Below are positions 24,607-33,583 of a DNA stretch of 64,000 nucleotides, piece by piece. Under the pieces are notes generated by a model. It had not been told where the DNA came from. It was given only the letters and a program-made list of their open reading frames with translations, and ran no database searches. A program made the translations under genes and the position numbers. Within the stretch, counting starts at the first letter, position 1; the number at the start of each line of letters is the position of its first letter. The stretch is from assembly GCF_007748095.1 (NCBI RefSeq), contig NZ_CP036287.1:6262001-6326000 (forward strand), in the 5' to 3' direction. Source of the stretch: Engelhardtia mirabilis. Its GTDB lineage: Bacteria; Planctomycetota; UBA1135; GCA-002686595.

Positions 24607-27068
24607 GATCGGGCCTCGCCCTTGTTGCCCGCGCCGGCCGCTTCGAGTTTGGCCAGGATCCCGCGGGCCTTGTGGACTTCCAGGTGGTCCGGCCCGACCG
24701 CGGACTCGAGCAACTCGCAGGCGCGGCGCACGACGTCGAAGCCCTGCGCGCCCTCCCCCGCCGCCACCAGTGCTCGACCGTAGCTGAGCAGGATCGCTCC
24801 TCGCCGGGGGTGGCCCAGCGGCAGGCCTTCCGAGCGCGCCACGCCGTCCGCGCCCAACGCCACGGCACGCTCGACTTGCCCCATTTCGCGGGCCGCGCCT
24901 GCCACGTCGGACAGGGCCGCCATGACGAGCTCGTGCTCCCGTCCGAACTGGGCCTCGAGCCCGGCCAGGGCTTCCTCCAACGTCGACAGGGCCAGCTCCG
25001 CGCGCCCCGCATCGAGCTGGGCACGGCCCAGGGAGACCAGCATCAACAGCGTGTTCACGTGCTCGTCGCCGAGGACTAGGCGCGCGCGGGCTGCAAGGTC
25101 GGTGAGCTGCTCCACCGCGGTCTCGTGGTCGCCGAGCACCGATAGCAACCGCGCGTGGTTCCCCGCCAGGCTGAGGGTGTGGATGTCGTCCGCGCCGTGT
25201 ACGGCGCGGCTGCCGGCCAGGCCCTCGCGATAGGCCCGGGCCGCCTCCTCGGTCCGACCGAGCTGTTCCAGCACCGCGCCGAGGTTGCTGAGCGCGCGCA
25301 CCACCGTGATCGAATCCGCCCCGAGGGCGCGGCGCCCGGACTCCACGGCCCGGCGAAAGTGCCGCTCGCTGGCGACCCAATCACCCTCGTTCATCACCAA
25401 CACCCCGAGGTTGTTGTGGGCGTCGATGGTGCGTTGATCGTCTTCGCCGGCCACCGCCGTCCAGCCCTCGAGGCAGGCCTCGTAAAAGGGTCGCGCCTCG
25501 ATCAGGCGGCCCAAGCTGCGCAGGCACACCCCGTACGACTTGAGGCTCTCGAGGGTCTCGGGGGCGCTGAGTCCGAGGCCTTCGCGGCGCAGATCCACGG
25601 CGCGGGCCAGGGGCGTGGTCGCGCGCTCGAAGAGACCGAGTTTCAACAGCGCCTCGCCCTGGGACTGCAGCAGCGTGGCCTGAACCAGGGGTTCTGCGGA
25701 CAACTCCGCGTCGATCGCTTCGCTGGCGGGATCGAACACCACCAGGGTCGAGACGCGCCGCGCGACGGTGGTGAAGTTCACGTGCTCGAGCCCGGCTTCG
25801 AGTCCGGCCAGCAAGTCGGCGCGGCGATCGTCCGCAAACCCAGCGCGTTCGAGCCCAGCGGTCGCGGCGAGCAGCAGCTCCGAGCGCATCGTGCTGCCGA
25901 GTTGCGCGGGATCCACACCGCTCAGGCGCGAGCCCTGGAAACGCGTGACCGGGTCCAGGGCCCGCTCGGCCCGCTCCAGCTCGCGCGCGAAGGCCGCTGC
26001 CGTGGGGTGGCGCCGACCGGGATCGCCTTCGGTCGCGCGGCGCACGATGGCGTCGATGTCGCGCTCGCAAATTTGGCGCAGGTGGGTCACGTCCACCGCG
26101 CAGCGCTCGATCTGGCCCAGCTCGGCCAGTCGCTGGCTGGGCACGATCGGGACACGCTGGCCCACTCGCCGGCGCAGCTCGGCCAAGTCCAGTCCCGCGA
26201 ACTCCTTCGCTGGACTCGGCGTGGTGCCCGTGACCAACTCGAACAGCAACACCCCCAGGGCGAACACGTCCGCGCGCCCGTCGACGTCGTCCGGACCGGG
26301 CGCCAGGGCCTGCTCCGGCGCCATGTACTGGGGTGTGCCGACGAAGGCCGAGCGGCCGAGCCCACCCTCCTCACCCAACGCCGCCGCGCTCGCCACGCCG
26401 AAGTCGATCACCTTGGGCACCGGCTTGCCGTCCACGTGGGCCACCAAGACGTTGGCTGGCTTGAGGTCCCGGTGCACCACGCCGTTGCCGTGGGCGTGGT
26501 CCACCGCCAGAGCCACCTGCCGCAGGAGCACCAGCCGTTCGCGCAGAGCCAGGCCGCGCTCGTCGGCGTAACGAGTCAGCGGCGCACCGTCGACGCGCTC
26601 CATCACCAAGAAGGGTCGCCCATCCTCGGTCACGCCAGCGTCGATCAGGCGCGCGATCGCGGGATGGTCCATCAGGGCCAGGGCGCGCCGCTCCAGGTCG
26701 AAGCCATCGAGGAACGCGCCGCCGGCTCGGCTCCCGCGCAGGACCTTCAGCGCGGCCGCGGGCAGGTCCGTCCCATCGCGCCGGGCGAGGAAGACCTCAC
26801 CACCCCCGCCCGAGCCCAGCCGCTCGAGCAGCCGGTAGGCCCCGACCCCATCGCCGGGACCCAACTCGGTCCCGTCGGCGCCCGAGAGGAACCCCTCGGC
26901 CTCCGCGTCCGCCGCCAGGAGGCCCTCGACGAAGGCACGCAGCTCGGGTCGCTCGGCGCAGTGGCGATCCAGGAACTCGCGTCGCGCCGCGGGGTCGGTC
27001 CGCTCGCGCGCCCCGTGGAACAGCTCCTCCTCGTCAGACGCTGGGAGCGGGAACGAGGAATCGGCCAT
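24603..27068 (-). CDS. Serine/threonine protein kinase with C-terminal TPR repeats
   Basis: 821 residues. An N-terminal helical region precedes the kinase domain (about 78-370). It has a glycine-rich loop (LGSGGGGEVF, 84-93), lysine K108 in ALKVL, catalytic HRDLKPANVL (H199-D201), DFG at 222-224 and the APE triplet in YMAPEQA (250-252), so it should be active. No clear transmembrane helix follows, so it is probably cytosolic. From about 430 to 800 there are repeated TPR units (GEALLKLGLFERATTPLARAV, DAHNNLGVLVMNEGDWVASE, ALSNLGAVLEQLGRTEEAA), as in planctomycete kinase-TPR proteins. The stop overlaps the sigma factor start by 4 bp, so both are made from one mRNA. Confidence 0.92.
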   Translation of the reverse strand: MADSSFPLPASDEEELFHGARERTDPAARREFLDRHCAERPELRAFVEGLLAADAEAEGFLSGADGTELGPGDGVGAYRLLERLGSGGGGEVFLARRDGTDLPAAALKVLRGSRAGGAFLDGFDLERRALALMDHPAIARLIDAGVTEDGRPFLVMERVDGAPLTRYADERGLALRERLVLLRQVALAVDHAHGNGVVHRDLKPANVLVAHVDGKPVPKVIDFGVASAAALGEEGGLGRSAFVGTPQYMAPEQALAPGPDDVDGRADVFALGVLLFELVTGTTPSPAKEFAGLDLAELRRRVGQRVPIVPSQRLAELGQIERCAVDVTHLRQICERDIDAIVRRATEGDPGRRHPTAAAFARELERAERALDPVTRFQGSRLSGVDPAQLGSTMRSELLLAATAGLERAGFADDRRADLLAGLEAGLEHVNFTTVARRVSTLVVFDPASEAIDAELSAEPLVQATLLQSQGEALLKLGLFERATTPLARAVDLRREGLGLSAPETLESLKSYGVCLRSLGRLIEARPFYEACLEGWTAVAGEDDQRTIDAHNNLGVLVMNEGDWVASERHFRRAVESGRRALGADSITVVRALSNLGAVLEQLGRTEEAARAYREGLAGSRAVHGADDIHTLSLAGNHARLLSVLGDHETAVEQLTDLAARARLVLGDEHVNTLLMLVSLGRAQLDAGRAELALSTLEEALAGLEAQFGREHELVMAALSDVAGAAREMGQVERAVALGADGVARSEGLPLGHPRRGAILLSYGRALVAAGEGAQGFDVVRRACELLESAVGPDHLEVHKARGILAKLEAAGAGNKGEARS

Positions 27069-27122
27069 GGTTGCACCCGCCGAGCCGGTGCGGGGCCCGC
27101 GGCGAGGGCGCGATCATAGCCA

Positions 27123-27151
27123 GGCGCGCCCCGCCCGTGGCGGGACGCGCC
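27123..27151 (-). terminator. GC-rich hairpin terminator after the PD40 protein gene
   Basis: GGCGCGCCCCGCC, loop CGT, GGCGGGACGCGCC: a 13-bp stem with one mismatch, 9 bp beyond the stop codon of the gene ending at 27161. Confidence 0.6.
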
Positions 27152-27160
27152 GCGCACCGA

Positions 27161-28816
27161 TCACGGCCCGACCGTGACCTCGAGGCTGTCGCTCCAAAGC
27201 GGCGCGAGCTGGGCGTCGAGGCCCAGATCCAGCCCGAAGCGGAAGGTGTAGGCGCCGGCCGGCAACAGCGCGCCCGTCAGGATCGACGTCGGGCCGAGGG
27301 GCACGATCGGAGCCCACAGGGTCGGCACGGGCAGGGCCGAGGGCAGCCAGGCCAGGCTCGGCGTCAGCCAGAAGTTCCCGAAGGGCGTCTCGGCCCAGAC
27401 CCACCACTCCGCGGGTGTGAAGAAGTAGTCGCCGGGGTCCAGGGACGCGCTGACCGTCAGGGGCGCGCCGGCGGCCAGGTCCAGGAAGCCCCCGACGCCG
27501 TTGCCCACGAGGGTCGGCGCCGGGGCGAGGGCGAACTCGTGCAGGTAGATGTCCTGCCAGCCGTTGGTGTCCGGTCCGGCCAGGTTGGTGGCGACCGACT
27601 CGAAGACCACGGTGCGACCGTCGGCAGACAGGGCCGGAGTCTTGGAGTGGTTGTTGGCCTCGCTACCCGACTGCGCCGGCGAGCGGCGCGTGTTGACGCC
27701 GTTCTGGCGATCGAACACGAAGACGTCGTAGAAGCCGCCGACGTCGCCGACCACGAGGTCCTTGGCCCAAGAGCCAAAGGCCACGAAGCGACCGTCGGCC
27801 GAGATCGACGGATCGTGACTGATCCCGGAGCCCGCGTCGCCATCGAGGGCAGTGCTCACGCGGATCGTGGTACCGGCCAGGCGATCGCGCAGGAACACGT
27901 CGAAGGCACCGTTCGTGTCGCCGGTGAATCCCACGCTCGCGCGGGACTGGAACGCCACGAAACGCCCGTCGGCGGAGATCGAGGGACCCTGGGAATCCGA
28001 GGCCGCTTGCTGTCCGAGGGGGCCGACACTCACGCGCTCGAGCGTGCCCAGGACCCGGTCGAACACGAACACGTCGGGGCTGCCGTTGGTGTCACCGGGC
28101 ACCAGGTTGCTGGCCTGGGACGTGAACGCCACGAAACGACCGTCGTCGGAGAGCACCGGGTCGTAGCAGTTGTTGTCGACCTGCTGCCCTCCCAATCCGA
28201 TCGTGATGCGCTCGAGGGTCCCCGCCCCGAAGTCGCGCACGTAGATGTCCCGGCCGGTGGGGTCTGCGGGCGCGAAGTTGGTCGACAGGGTCGAGAACGT
28301 CGCTACCGAGCCGTCGGCGTCCAAGGCCACCCAACTCGCCCCCTGGTCGGCGATCTCCCCGCCCAGGTTCCTGCTGAGCATGATCGTCGCGCCGGTCACA
28401 AGGTCGTGCCGGAAGACGTCGGGGTCGCCGTTGGTGTCGTCGTCCACCAGGTTGGTGGCCGCGGACTCGAAGGCTACGTAGCGACCGTCGCGGGAGATGG
28501 TGCAGCGCGAGCTCTTGCCGTTGGCCTGGGCGCCGCTCGAGCTGACACTGGCGCGCTTGGTGATCCCGGTTCCGCGGTCGTGGACGAAGATGTCGTCCAC
28601 ACCGTTGGTGTCCCCGGCGACCAGGTCGCTGGCGCCGGAGAGGTAGACGACGATCGAGCCGTCGCCGGAGATCGCCGGCGTCCAACTACTGAAGTTCGAG
28701 GGGCCCGAGCCGGCGTCGACGCTGATCAGCTCGGTGACCGAAGGGAGCTGGGCGGCGGAAGTAGCGGACAGGGCCAGGGCGGCGAGGGCGGAGCTTGCGG
28801 CGGGAGAGAAGGACAT
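27161..28816 (-). CDS. Secreted TolB-like (PD40/WD40-type) beta-propeller protein
   Basis: 551 residues from ATG 28816, where the signal peptide starts (MSFSPAASSALAALALSATSAAQ); 22 in-frame residues upstream are basic and not signal-like. About eight repeats carry the PD40 pattern: ISRDGRYVAFESAATNLVDDDTNGDPDVFRHD, LSDDGRFVAFTSQASNLVPGDTNGSPDVFVFD and similar. Each pairs a DGRxVAF strand with a DTNGxxDVFxxD calcium-like loop. The last 120 residues are a separate beta-rich domain (LDLAAGAPLTVSASLDPGDYFF...TPFGNFWLTPSLAWLP). Exported; no enzymatic motif. Divergent from the gene at 29064. Confidence 0.85.
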   Translation of the reverse strand: MSFSPAASSALAALALSATSAAQLPSVTELISVDAGSGPSNFSSWTPAISGDGSIVVYLSGASDLVAGDTNGVDDIFVHDRGTGITKRASVSSSGAQANGKSSRCTISRDGRYVAFESAATNLVDDDTNGDPDVFRHDLVTGATIMLSRNLGGEIADQGASWVALDADGSVATFSTLSTNFAPADPTGRDIYVRDFGAGTLERITIGLGGQQVDNNCYDPVLSDDGRFVAFTSQASNLVPGDTNGSPDVFVFDRVLGTLERVSVGPLGQQAASDSQGPSISADGRFVAFQSRASVGFTGDTNGAFDVFLRDRLAGTTIRVSTALDGDAGSGISHDPSISADGRFVAFGSWAKDLVVGDVGGFYDVFVFDRQNGVNTRRSPAQSGSEANNHSKTPALSADGRTVVFESVATNLAGPDTNGWQDIYLHEFALAPAPTLVGNGVGGFLDLAAGAPLTVSASLDPGDYFFTPAEWWVWAETPFGNFWLTPSLAWLPSALPVPTLWAPIVPLGPTSILTGALLPAGAYTFRFGLDLGLDAQLAPLWSDSLEVTVGP

Positions 28817-29063
28817 GGCTGGCACGGTTGGATGGGAGCTCGGGGCCGCCGATCGCCGGCGGGGACCCACTCGGAGCCCCATCCGACGACTCCGGCGCCT
28901 GTGGCGGGCAATCCGCTGAAATCTCCGCGAGCGGGGCGGCCCGCGCCCCGGCCCGCTCAGCGGCGGACCTGAGCCGTGCCCTTGCCCCGCGTGACCGGCC
29001 CTCGGGCCGCTGCTAGGACGGAGGCCCTCGACCCCACATCTCCCACTGGCCCCGAAGGAACCG

Positions 29064-30434
29064 ATGCTCCCCGCTCTGCTCCTCGCGCTCCCCGCCGTCT
29101 CGCCCTCGCCCGTTCACCAGGAGGCGCCGGGCCCCGACGAGCCGACCGGCGGCGACCGCTTGATCGCCACGGTCCCCGACGACTACGCCCTGACTCGGAG
29201 CTACCAGCTCCCAAGTGGCTCCACCGGGAGCTCTTCCCTGCCCGTGACTTGGAGCCCAGATGGCACGCGAGTCGCCTATTACGGCGAGCGCGAGGGCGAG
29301 CTCTACGCGATCCTGAACGAGGAGCCCACCGGCGAGCAGGCCGACCTGGCCAACGCGCCCGTCTTCTCCGCCGATGGAGAGCACGTGGTCTGGTCCCACG
29401 CGAAGTCCAAGCGCGGTGGCAAGGAGGAGTGGCGCATCGTGGTCGACGACAGGCTCGCGGCCAAGGCGGACTGGGCCGGGCTGCCCGCCGTCTCCGAGGA
29501 CGCGAGCACCGTGGCCTTCTGGACCAGGCCTGGTCACGAGGTCGACCAACAGGGCATCAGCGACATGCGGGACATGGTGCTGGTCTGTGCCCAGCGCAAG
29601 GGTGAGCGCTACAAGACCGTCGAGAGCGATGAGTACCCGTCGGCCGCGGTCATCGAGGCCCCGAGCCTGATCGAGCGTGGGCGGCGGGCGGCGGCTCCAG
29701 CGTTCGACGGCGTCCGGCTGGTCGTGGCCGCCGTCGGCGGCAAGCGCGACGAGCTGCTCTTCGAAGCCACCACCTTCGTGGTCCAGACCCTGCTGCACGG
29801 CGACAAGCCGCGGATCGCCGTCGTCACCTGGGATTGGGAAGCCACGCAGCCCGAGGGCACGCCCGAGGGCTTCCGCGCGCTGAGGCTCGAGGTCGACGGC
29901 CGCAACCTGGCGACCAACGCCGACGCGGCGGGGTCGCCGGCCTTCAGCGCCGACGGCAAGCACGTGGCCTTCATCTACAACCGCGCTGACAAGTTCGGCG
30001 TCGGACTCGACTCGACCCTGCTGCCGACCGGCGAGCACCCGATCACGCGAGTCGAGCCGTCGCCCGACGGGAAGCAACTGGCTTGGATCGCGCACCCGGG
30101 CGGGTCCTTGCAGGTCGCATCGTGGCTCACGCCCCAAGCCGGCCAGGTCGTCATGGGCGGCAAGGCACTCGTGGTGCGCGCGGCAACGAAGAAGAGCGCC
30201 GATCCCGAGGCCGGCCCCGAGTTCGACCACATCGGCCAACTGACCTACTCGCCGAACGGCGCGCACCTGGCCTACACCGCGCGCGACGGCGAAGGTTGGC
30301 ACGTGGTGCTGGACGAGGAGCGCGCCGGGCCCTTCGAGCAGCTCGGCGAGCTGCACTGGACCGCCGAGGACCGCGTGGAGTTCGGCACCCGCGCCGGGCG
30401 CGAGCTCCGGTGGTGCGGGCTGGCGGCGAACTAG
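29064..30434 (+). CDS. Secreted PD40-like repeat protein
   Basis: 456 residues. AAGGAA lies 5 nt before the ATG. Short signal-like N-terminus (MLPALLLALPAVSPSPV). Repeats of the TolB/PD40 type are recognisable: VTWSPDGTRVAYYGEREGELYAI, PVFSADGEHVVWSHAKSK, PAFSADGKHVAFIYNRADKF, LTYSPNGAHLAYTARDGEGW. They alternate with strands reading WRIVVDD or WHVVLDEERAGPF, where DD or DEE replaces the usual catalytic or metal sites of enzymes. No catalytic motif. A C-terminal CxGLAAN lacks any sorting signal. Divergent from the PD40 gene at 27161-28816, with a 247-bp gap between the two starts. Confidence 0.7.
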   Translation: MLPALLLALPAVSPSPVHQEAPGPDEPTGGDRLIATVPDDYALTRSYQLPSGSTGSSSLPVTWSPDGTRVAYYGEREGELYAILNEEPTGEQADLANAPVFSADGEHVVWSHAKSKRGGKEEWRIVVDDRLAAKADWAGLPAVSEDASTVAFWTRPGHEVDQQGISDMRDMVLVCAQRKGERYKTVESDEYPSAAVIEAPSLIERGRRAAAPAFDGVRLVVAAVGGKRDELLFEATTFVVQTLLHGDKPRIAVVTWDWEATQPEGTPEGFRALRLEVDGRNLATNADAAGSPAFSADGKHVAFIYNRADKFGVGLDSTLLPTGEHPITRVEPSPDGKQLAWIAHPGGSLQVASWLTPQAGQVVMGGKALVVRAATKKSADPEAGPEFDHIGQLTYSPNGAHLAYTARDGEGWHVVLDEERAGPFEQLGELHWTAEDRVEFGTRAGRELRWCGLAAN

Positions 30435-30556
30435 CCCCGCCCCGAGGACGCCGCGTCGGTGGCTCGATCCCCGGCGGGGCCACCCCCACCGGCGATGGGG
30501 CCCGAAACCCGGCCGGGGGCGCGAGGTCGGCGGCCCAGGCCCGCCCCTCCGGACGC

Positions 30557-30562
30557 TATAGT
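30557..30562 (+). promoter_or_regulatory. Possible -10 hexamer (TATAGT) just before carA
   Basis: TATAGT ends 10 nt before the carA ATG in an otherwise GC-rich stretch, and no Shine-Dalgarno lies between. A transcript beginning about 7 nt later would have almost no leader. No clear -35. Confidence 0.35.
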
Positions 30563-30572
30563 CTTCGCCCGT

Positions 30573-31721
30573 ATGAGCGCAGAGATCCCCGCGTGGTTGG
30601 CCCTCGAGAGTGGCCTCGTGATGCAAGGGCGCGCCGTCGGCGCCGAGGGTGAGAAGGGTGGCGACCTGGTCTTCAACACGGCCATGTCGGGCTACCACGA
30701 GATTCTCACCGATCCGTCCTATGCCGGGCAGGTGGTCCTGATGACCTACCCGCAGATCGGCAACTACGGCGTGGTCGACGAGGACGCCGAGAGCGCGCGC
30801 GCGTGGCCGGAGGCCTTCGTGATGCGCGAGATGTCCTCGATCCACTCGAACCACCGGGCCACGAGCTCGCTGCCGGCCTGGCTGAAGGAGCAGGGCATCG
30901 TGGCCATCGACGGGATCGACACCCGCGAGCTGACCAAGCACGTGCGCGAGCGGGGCAGTCTGCGCTGCGTGGTCTCGACCACCGACGGCGACACCACCAG
31001 CCTGGTGGCCAAGGCCAAGGCCACGCCCTCCACCGACGGACGCGACCTGGCTTCGGTCGTGACCACCGGCGCCCCCTACACCTGGGCCGAGGGCTACCAC
31101 GAGAGCTACCCCCACGAACTCGGGCGGGCCTTCGACGGCGCCGGCACCAAGGGCGGCGGCGAGCGCATCCGCGTGGTGGCCTACGACTTCGGCATCAAGC
31201 GCAACATCCTGCGCAGCCTGGTGCACTGCGGCTTCGACGTGACGGTGGTGCCCGCCGGCACGCCCGCCGACGATGCCTTGGCCCACGACCCCCAGGCGAT
31301 CTTCCTCTCCAACGGCCCCGGCGACCCCGCCGCGGTCTCGAGCGGCATCGCGGCGGTCAGCGATCTGATCGGCAAGCGACCGATCTTCGGCATCTGCCTC
31401 GGGCACCAGATCCTCTCGATCGTGCTCGGCGCCAAGACCAGCAAGATGCCCTTCGGCCACCACGGCGCGAACCACCCGGTGCGCGACCTGCAGACGGGCA
31501 AGATCGAGATCACGAGCCAGAACCACTCCTTCGCGGTCGAGACGGACTCCCTGCCCGACCACCTGGAGCTGACGCACCTGAACCTCAACGACCACACGGT
31601 CGAGGGCATGCGTCACAAGACCGAGAAGGTCATGAGCGTCCAGTACCACCCGGAAGCCGCACCGGGCCCGCTGGACGCCGGACACCTGTTCTCGCGCTTC
31701 CGCGAGTTCGTGGCGGGCTGA
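30573..31721 (+). CDS. carA: Carbamoyl-phosphate synthase small (glutaminase) subunit
   Basis: 382 residues from ATG 30573, the usual CarA length; the frame open from 30459 adds non-homologous residues. The N-terminal CPSase_sm_chain domain has DLVFNTAMSGYHEILTDPSYAGQVV and the segment IDTRELTKHVRERGSLRCVV. The C-terminal class I glutamine amidotransferase domain starts at about 199 (IRVVAYDFGIKRNILR). It holds the oxyanion stretch SNGPGDP (246-252), nucleophile C275 in FGICLGHQ, and H359/E361 in QYHPEA. It hydrolyses glutamine and passes ammonia to CarB for carbamoyl phosphate (arginine and pyrimidine synthesis). carB is not in the window. Confidence 0.97.
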   Translation: MSAEIPAWLALESGLVMQGRAVGAEGEKGGDLVFNTAMSGYHEILTDPSYAGQVVLMTYPQIGNYGVVDEDAESARAWPEAFVMREMSSIHSNHRATSSLPAWLKEQGIVAIDGIDTRELTKHVRERGSLRCVVSTTDGDTTSLVAKAKATPSTDGRDLASVVTTGAPYTWAEGYHESYPHELGRAFDGAGTKGGGERIRVVAYDFGIKRNILRSLVHCGFDVTVVPAGTPADDALAHDPQAIFLSNGPGDPAAVSSGIAAVSDLIGKRPIFGICLGHQILSIVLGAKTSKMPFGHHGANHPVRDLQTGKIEITSQNHSFAVETDSLPDHLELTHLNLNDHTVEGMRHKTEKVMSVQYHPEAAPGPLDAGHLFSRFREFVAG

Positions 31722-31881
31722 AGGCCGCCGCGCGGGTGCGGACGCGCCGTTGCCGCCGGTCACGTGTGGTGGCGGTAGGAGCCCGGTCCGGTTGGCGGCC
31801 GTGCGCGGCAGATCTCGGCGATCGAGGGTAGCTTCGGGGCAGGCCCTGCTCCTCCCGGACAACTGCGCGAAACCGCCGCCA

Positions 31882-33522
31882 ATGCTCCCCATCCTGCTCT
31901 GCGTTCCGCTGGCCTCCGACTGCGCCCCGCCGATCGCGCCCATCGCACTCGTCGGTCAGCCGACCCCCGATGGCGGGTCCCTGAGCATCGTCGTCGACCT
32001 GGCCGTCAACTCCTCCGGCGACTGGCTGGTGGTCGCCGACACGACGGCCACGACGAACATCGTCGACGACGTCGTCCTGTCTCCCACGGGCGTGGTCTAC
32101 ACCTGGGGCCAGTCCTTCGCCGAGCCGCCCGGCTCGACGCTGATCGCGGTCGCCCAGGAGCTGCAGCTCTCCGACGACGGCGTCGTGATGGCGCTCTTGC
32201 TGCTCGACGACCCGGCAGCCCTGCCCTCCTACGGCGGCCTGCACGTCGGCAACACGCTGGTGCTGGGAGAGGCGGAGCCGCTCGCTCTTGCGCCCTTCGC
32301 GCCCGGGAGCACCCTCGACGCGGGCAGCGACCTCTCGCTCGTCAGCGCGGGGAAGTTCGCCACGCAGGGCTTCATCACCCAGCCGGGCATGCCCGGCACG
32401 ATCAGCGTCCTGATCACCGCCACGGTCGATCCCAAGACCGGCGCACTCCAGTCCCTGGCCGTGCCCTTCACCGAGGGGGACACCCTGGGGGGCGGCCAGG
32501 TGATCGGGTTCAACCAGTACTCCCCCGTGCTGAACGAGGCCGGGCAGCTCGCCTTCTCCGCGCTGATCGACCCCCCGGGCCCCCCCGCGGCTCGCTCCGC
32601 ACTGTTCATCGACGGCCAGCTCCTGCTCGAAGAGCTGACGCCCGCGCCGGGGGTCGGGGTCACCCTGTCGAAGCTCGGGCGCTTCGACATCAACGCCTCG
32701 GGCCAGTGGGCGGCGCGCATCGCGGTCGCCTCGAGCTCGGACACCGACGGCGTGCTGCTGGTGGGTGGCGAGGTCTTGGCCCGCGAGGGCTCGCTCCTGT
32801 CGGGGAACCCCGCCCTGCCCCTGCGCACGATCTCCGAGTCGCCGGTGTTCCTGTCCGACGTCGGCAACGTCCTGTGGGCGGGCGATCTCGGCCTTCCCGT
32901 CCCCTCGGGCCAGCGGCGCGCTCTGTTCGTGGGCGACCAGGTCCTCGTGCGCGAAGGCGTCACCGTCGTCGACGGCGCGACCGTAACCCAACTGGACCTC
33001 GGTAGTGACGGCTTCGCCCAGAGCTCCAGCGGGCGCTACGTGATCTTCGAGGCCAAGCTCTCCGACGGTCGACAGGGCGCCTTCCTGGTGGACCGCGAAC
33101 CGTCCCTCGCCAGCCCCGTCGCCGGCGTCACGGCGCTCTTCGGCTGCAACCCACTCGCGAGCTGCCTGGCCCCCACCGGTGGGTCCCTGGCCCTCGGCGC
33201 CAGCCTCCAGCTCGGACTCGCGGGCGGTCAGTCGCCCTCGGCCTCGCCCTTCCTGCTCCTGGCGGACGCGCCGCTGTTCACCCTCGCCCCCTGCGGACTG
33301 GAGCTCCCGGGCATCGGCGAGCTGCTGCTCTCGCCGGCGCCCCCCAACCCCTTCCTGATCCTCCCGGGCAACCCCGGCGCGGACCCCGCGCCCTTCACGC
33401 TCACGGTGCCGAGCACGCCCGGCCTCGCCGGCGTCCCCGTGTGGACCCAGGGCCTGTTCGTGGACTCCGGTCCGCAGCCCCTGCGACTCTCGAACGCGCT
33501 CGAGCTGCTGCTCGTGACCTGA
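31882..33522 (+). CDS. Secreted planctomycete protein with DUF7453-like beta repeats
   Basis: 546 residues from ATG 31882, where a short hydrophobic start occurs (MLPILLCVPLASDC); the frame extends to 31750 without coding character. Repeated blocks of about 100 residues read GxxLxxxGxxxxLDLxVNSSGDWLVVADT / GVVYTWGQSF / LNEAGQLAFSALIDP / ALFIDGQLLLEELTPAPG / INASGQWAARIAV / LLVGGEVLAREGS. This is the pattern of choice-of-anchor proteins that repeatedly begin a strand with 'N.aGq.af'. The C-terminal 120 residues (GGSLALGASLQLGLAGGQSP...FTLTVPSTPGLAGVPVWTQGLFVDSG) are a variant of the shared C-terminal module. Function not known. Confidence 0.7.
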   Translation: MLPILLCVPLASDCAPPIAPIALVGQPTPDGGSLSIVVDLAVNSSGDWLVVADTTATTNIVDDVVLSPTGVVYTWGQSFAEPPGSTLIAVAQELQLSDDGVVMALLLLDDPAALPSYGGLHVGNTLVLGEAEPLALAPFAPGSTLDAGSDLSLVSAGKFATQGFITQPGMPGTISVLITATVDPKTGALQSLAVPFTEGDTLGGGQVIGFNQYSPVLNEAGQLAFSALIDPPGPPAARSALFIDGQLLLEELTPAPGVGVTLSKLGRFDINASGQWAARIAVASSSDTDGVLLVGGEVLAREGSLLSGNPALPLRTISESPVFLSDVGNVLWAGDLGLPVPSGQRRALFVGDQVLVREGVTVVDGATVTQLDLGSDGFAQSSSGRYVIFEAKLSDGRQGAFLVDREPSLASPVAGVTALFGCNPLASCLAPTGGSLALGASLQLGLAGGQSPSASPFLLLADAPLFTLAPCGLELPGIGELLLSPAPPNPFLILPGNPGADPAPFTLTVPSTPGLAGVPVWTQGLFVDSGPQPLRLSNALELLLVT

Positions 33523-33551
33523 CCCGTTTCGCTACGCGAGCCGTGGCCGCG

Positions 33552-33580
33552 CCGGTCCGCGGATCGCCGCCGCGGACTGG
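33552..33580. terminator. Hairpin between convergent genes
   Basis: CCGGTCCGCGG, loop ATCGCCG, CCGCGGACTGG: an 11-bp stem with one G-T pair, filling the 61-bp gap between two convergent stop codons. Confidence 0.55.
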
Positions 33581-33583
33581 TGC

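Noticed and set aside
24055..25380. Sigma factor as a 441-aa protein
   Set aside because: The extra residues are the shadow of the kinase gene; the sigma factor begins at TTG 24606 overlapping the kinase stop.
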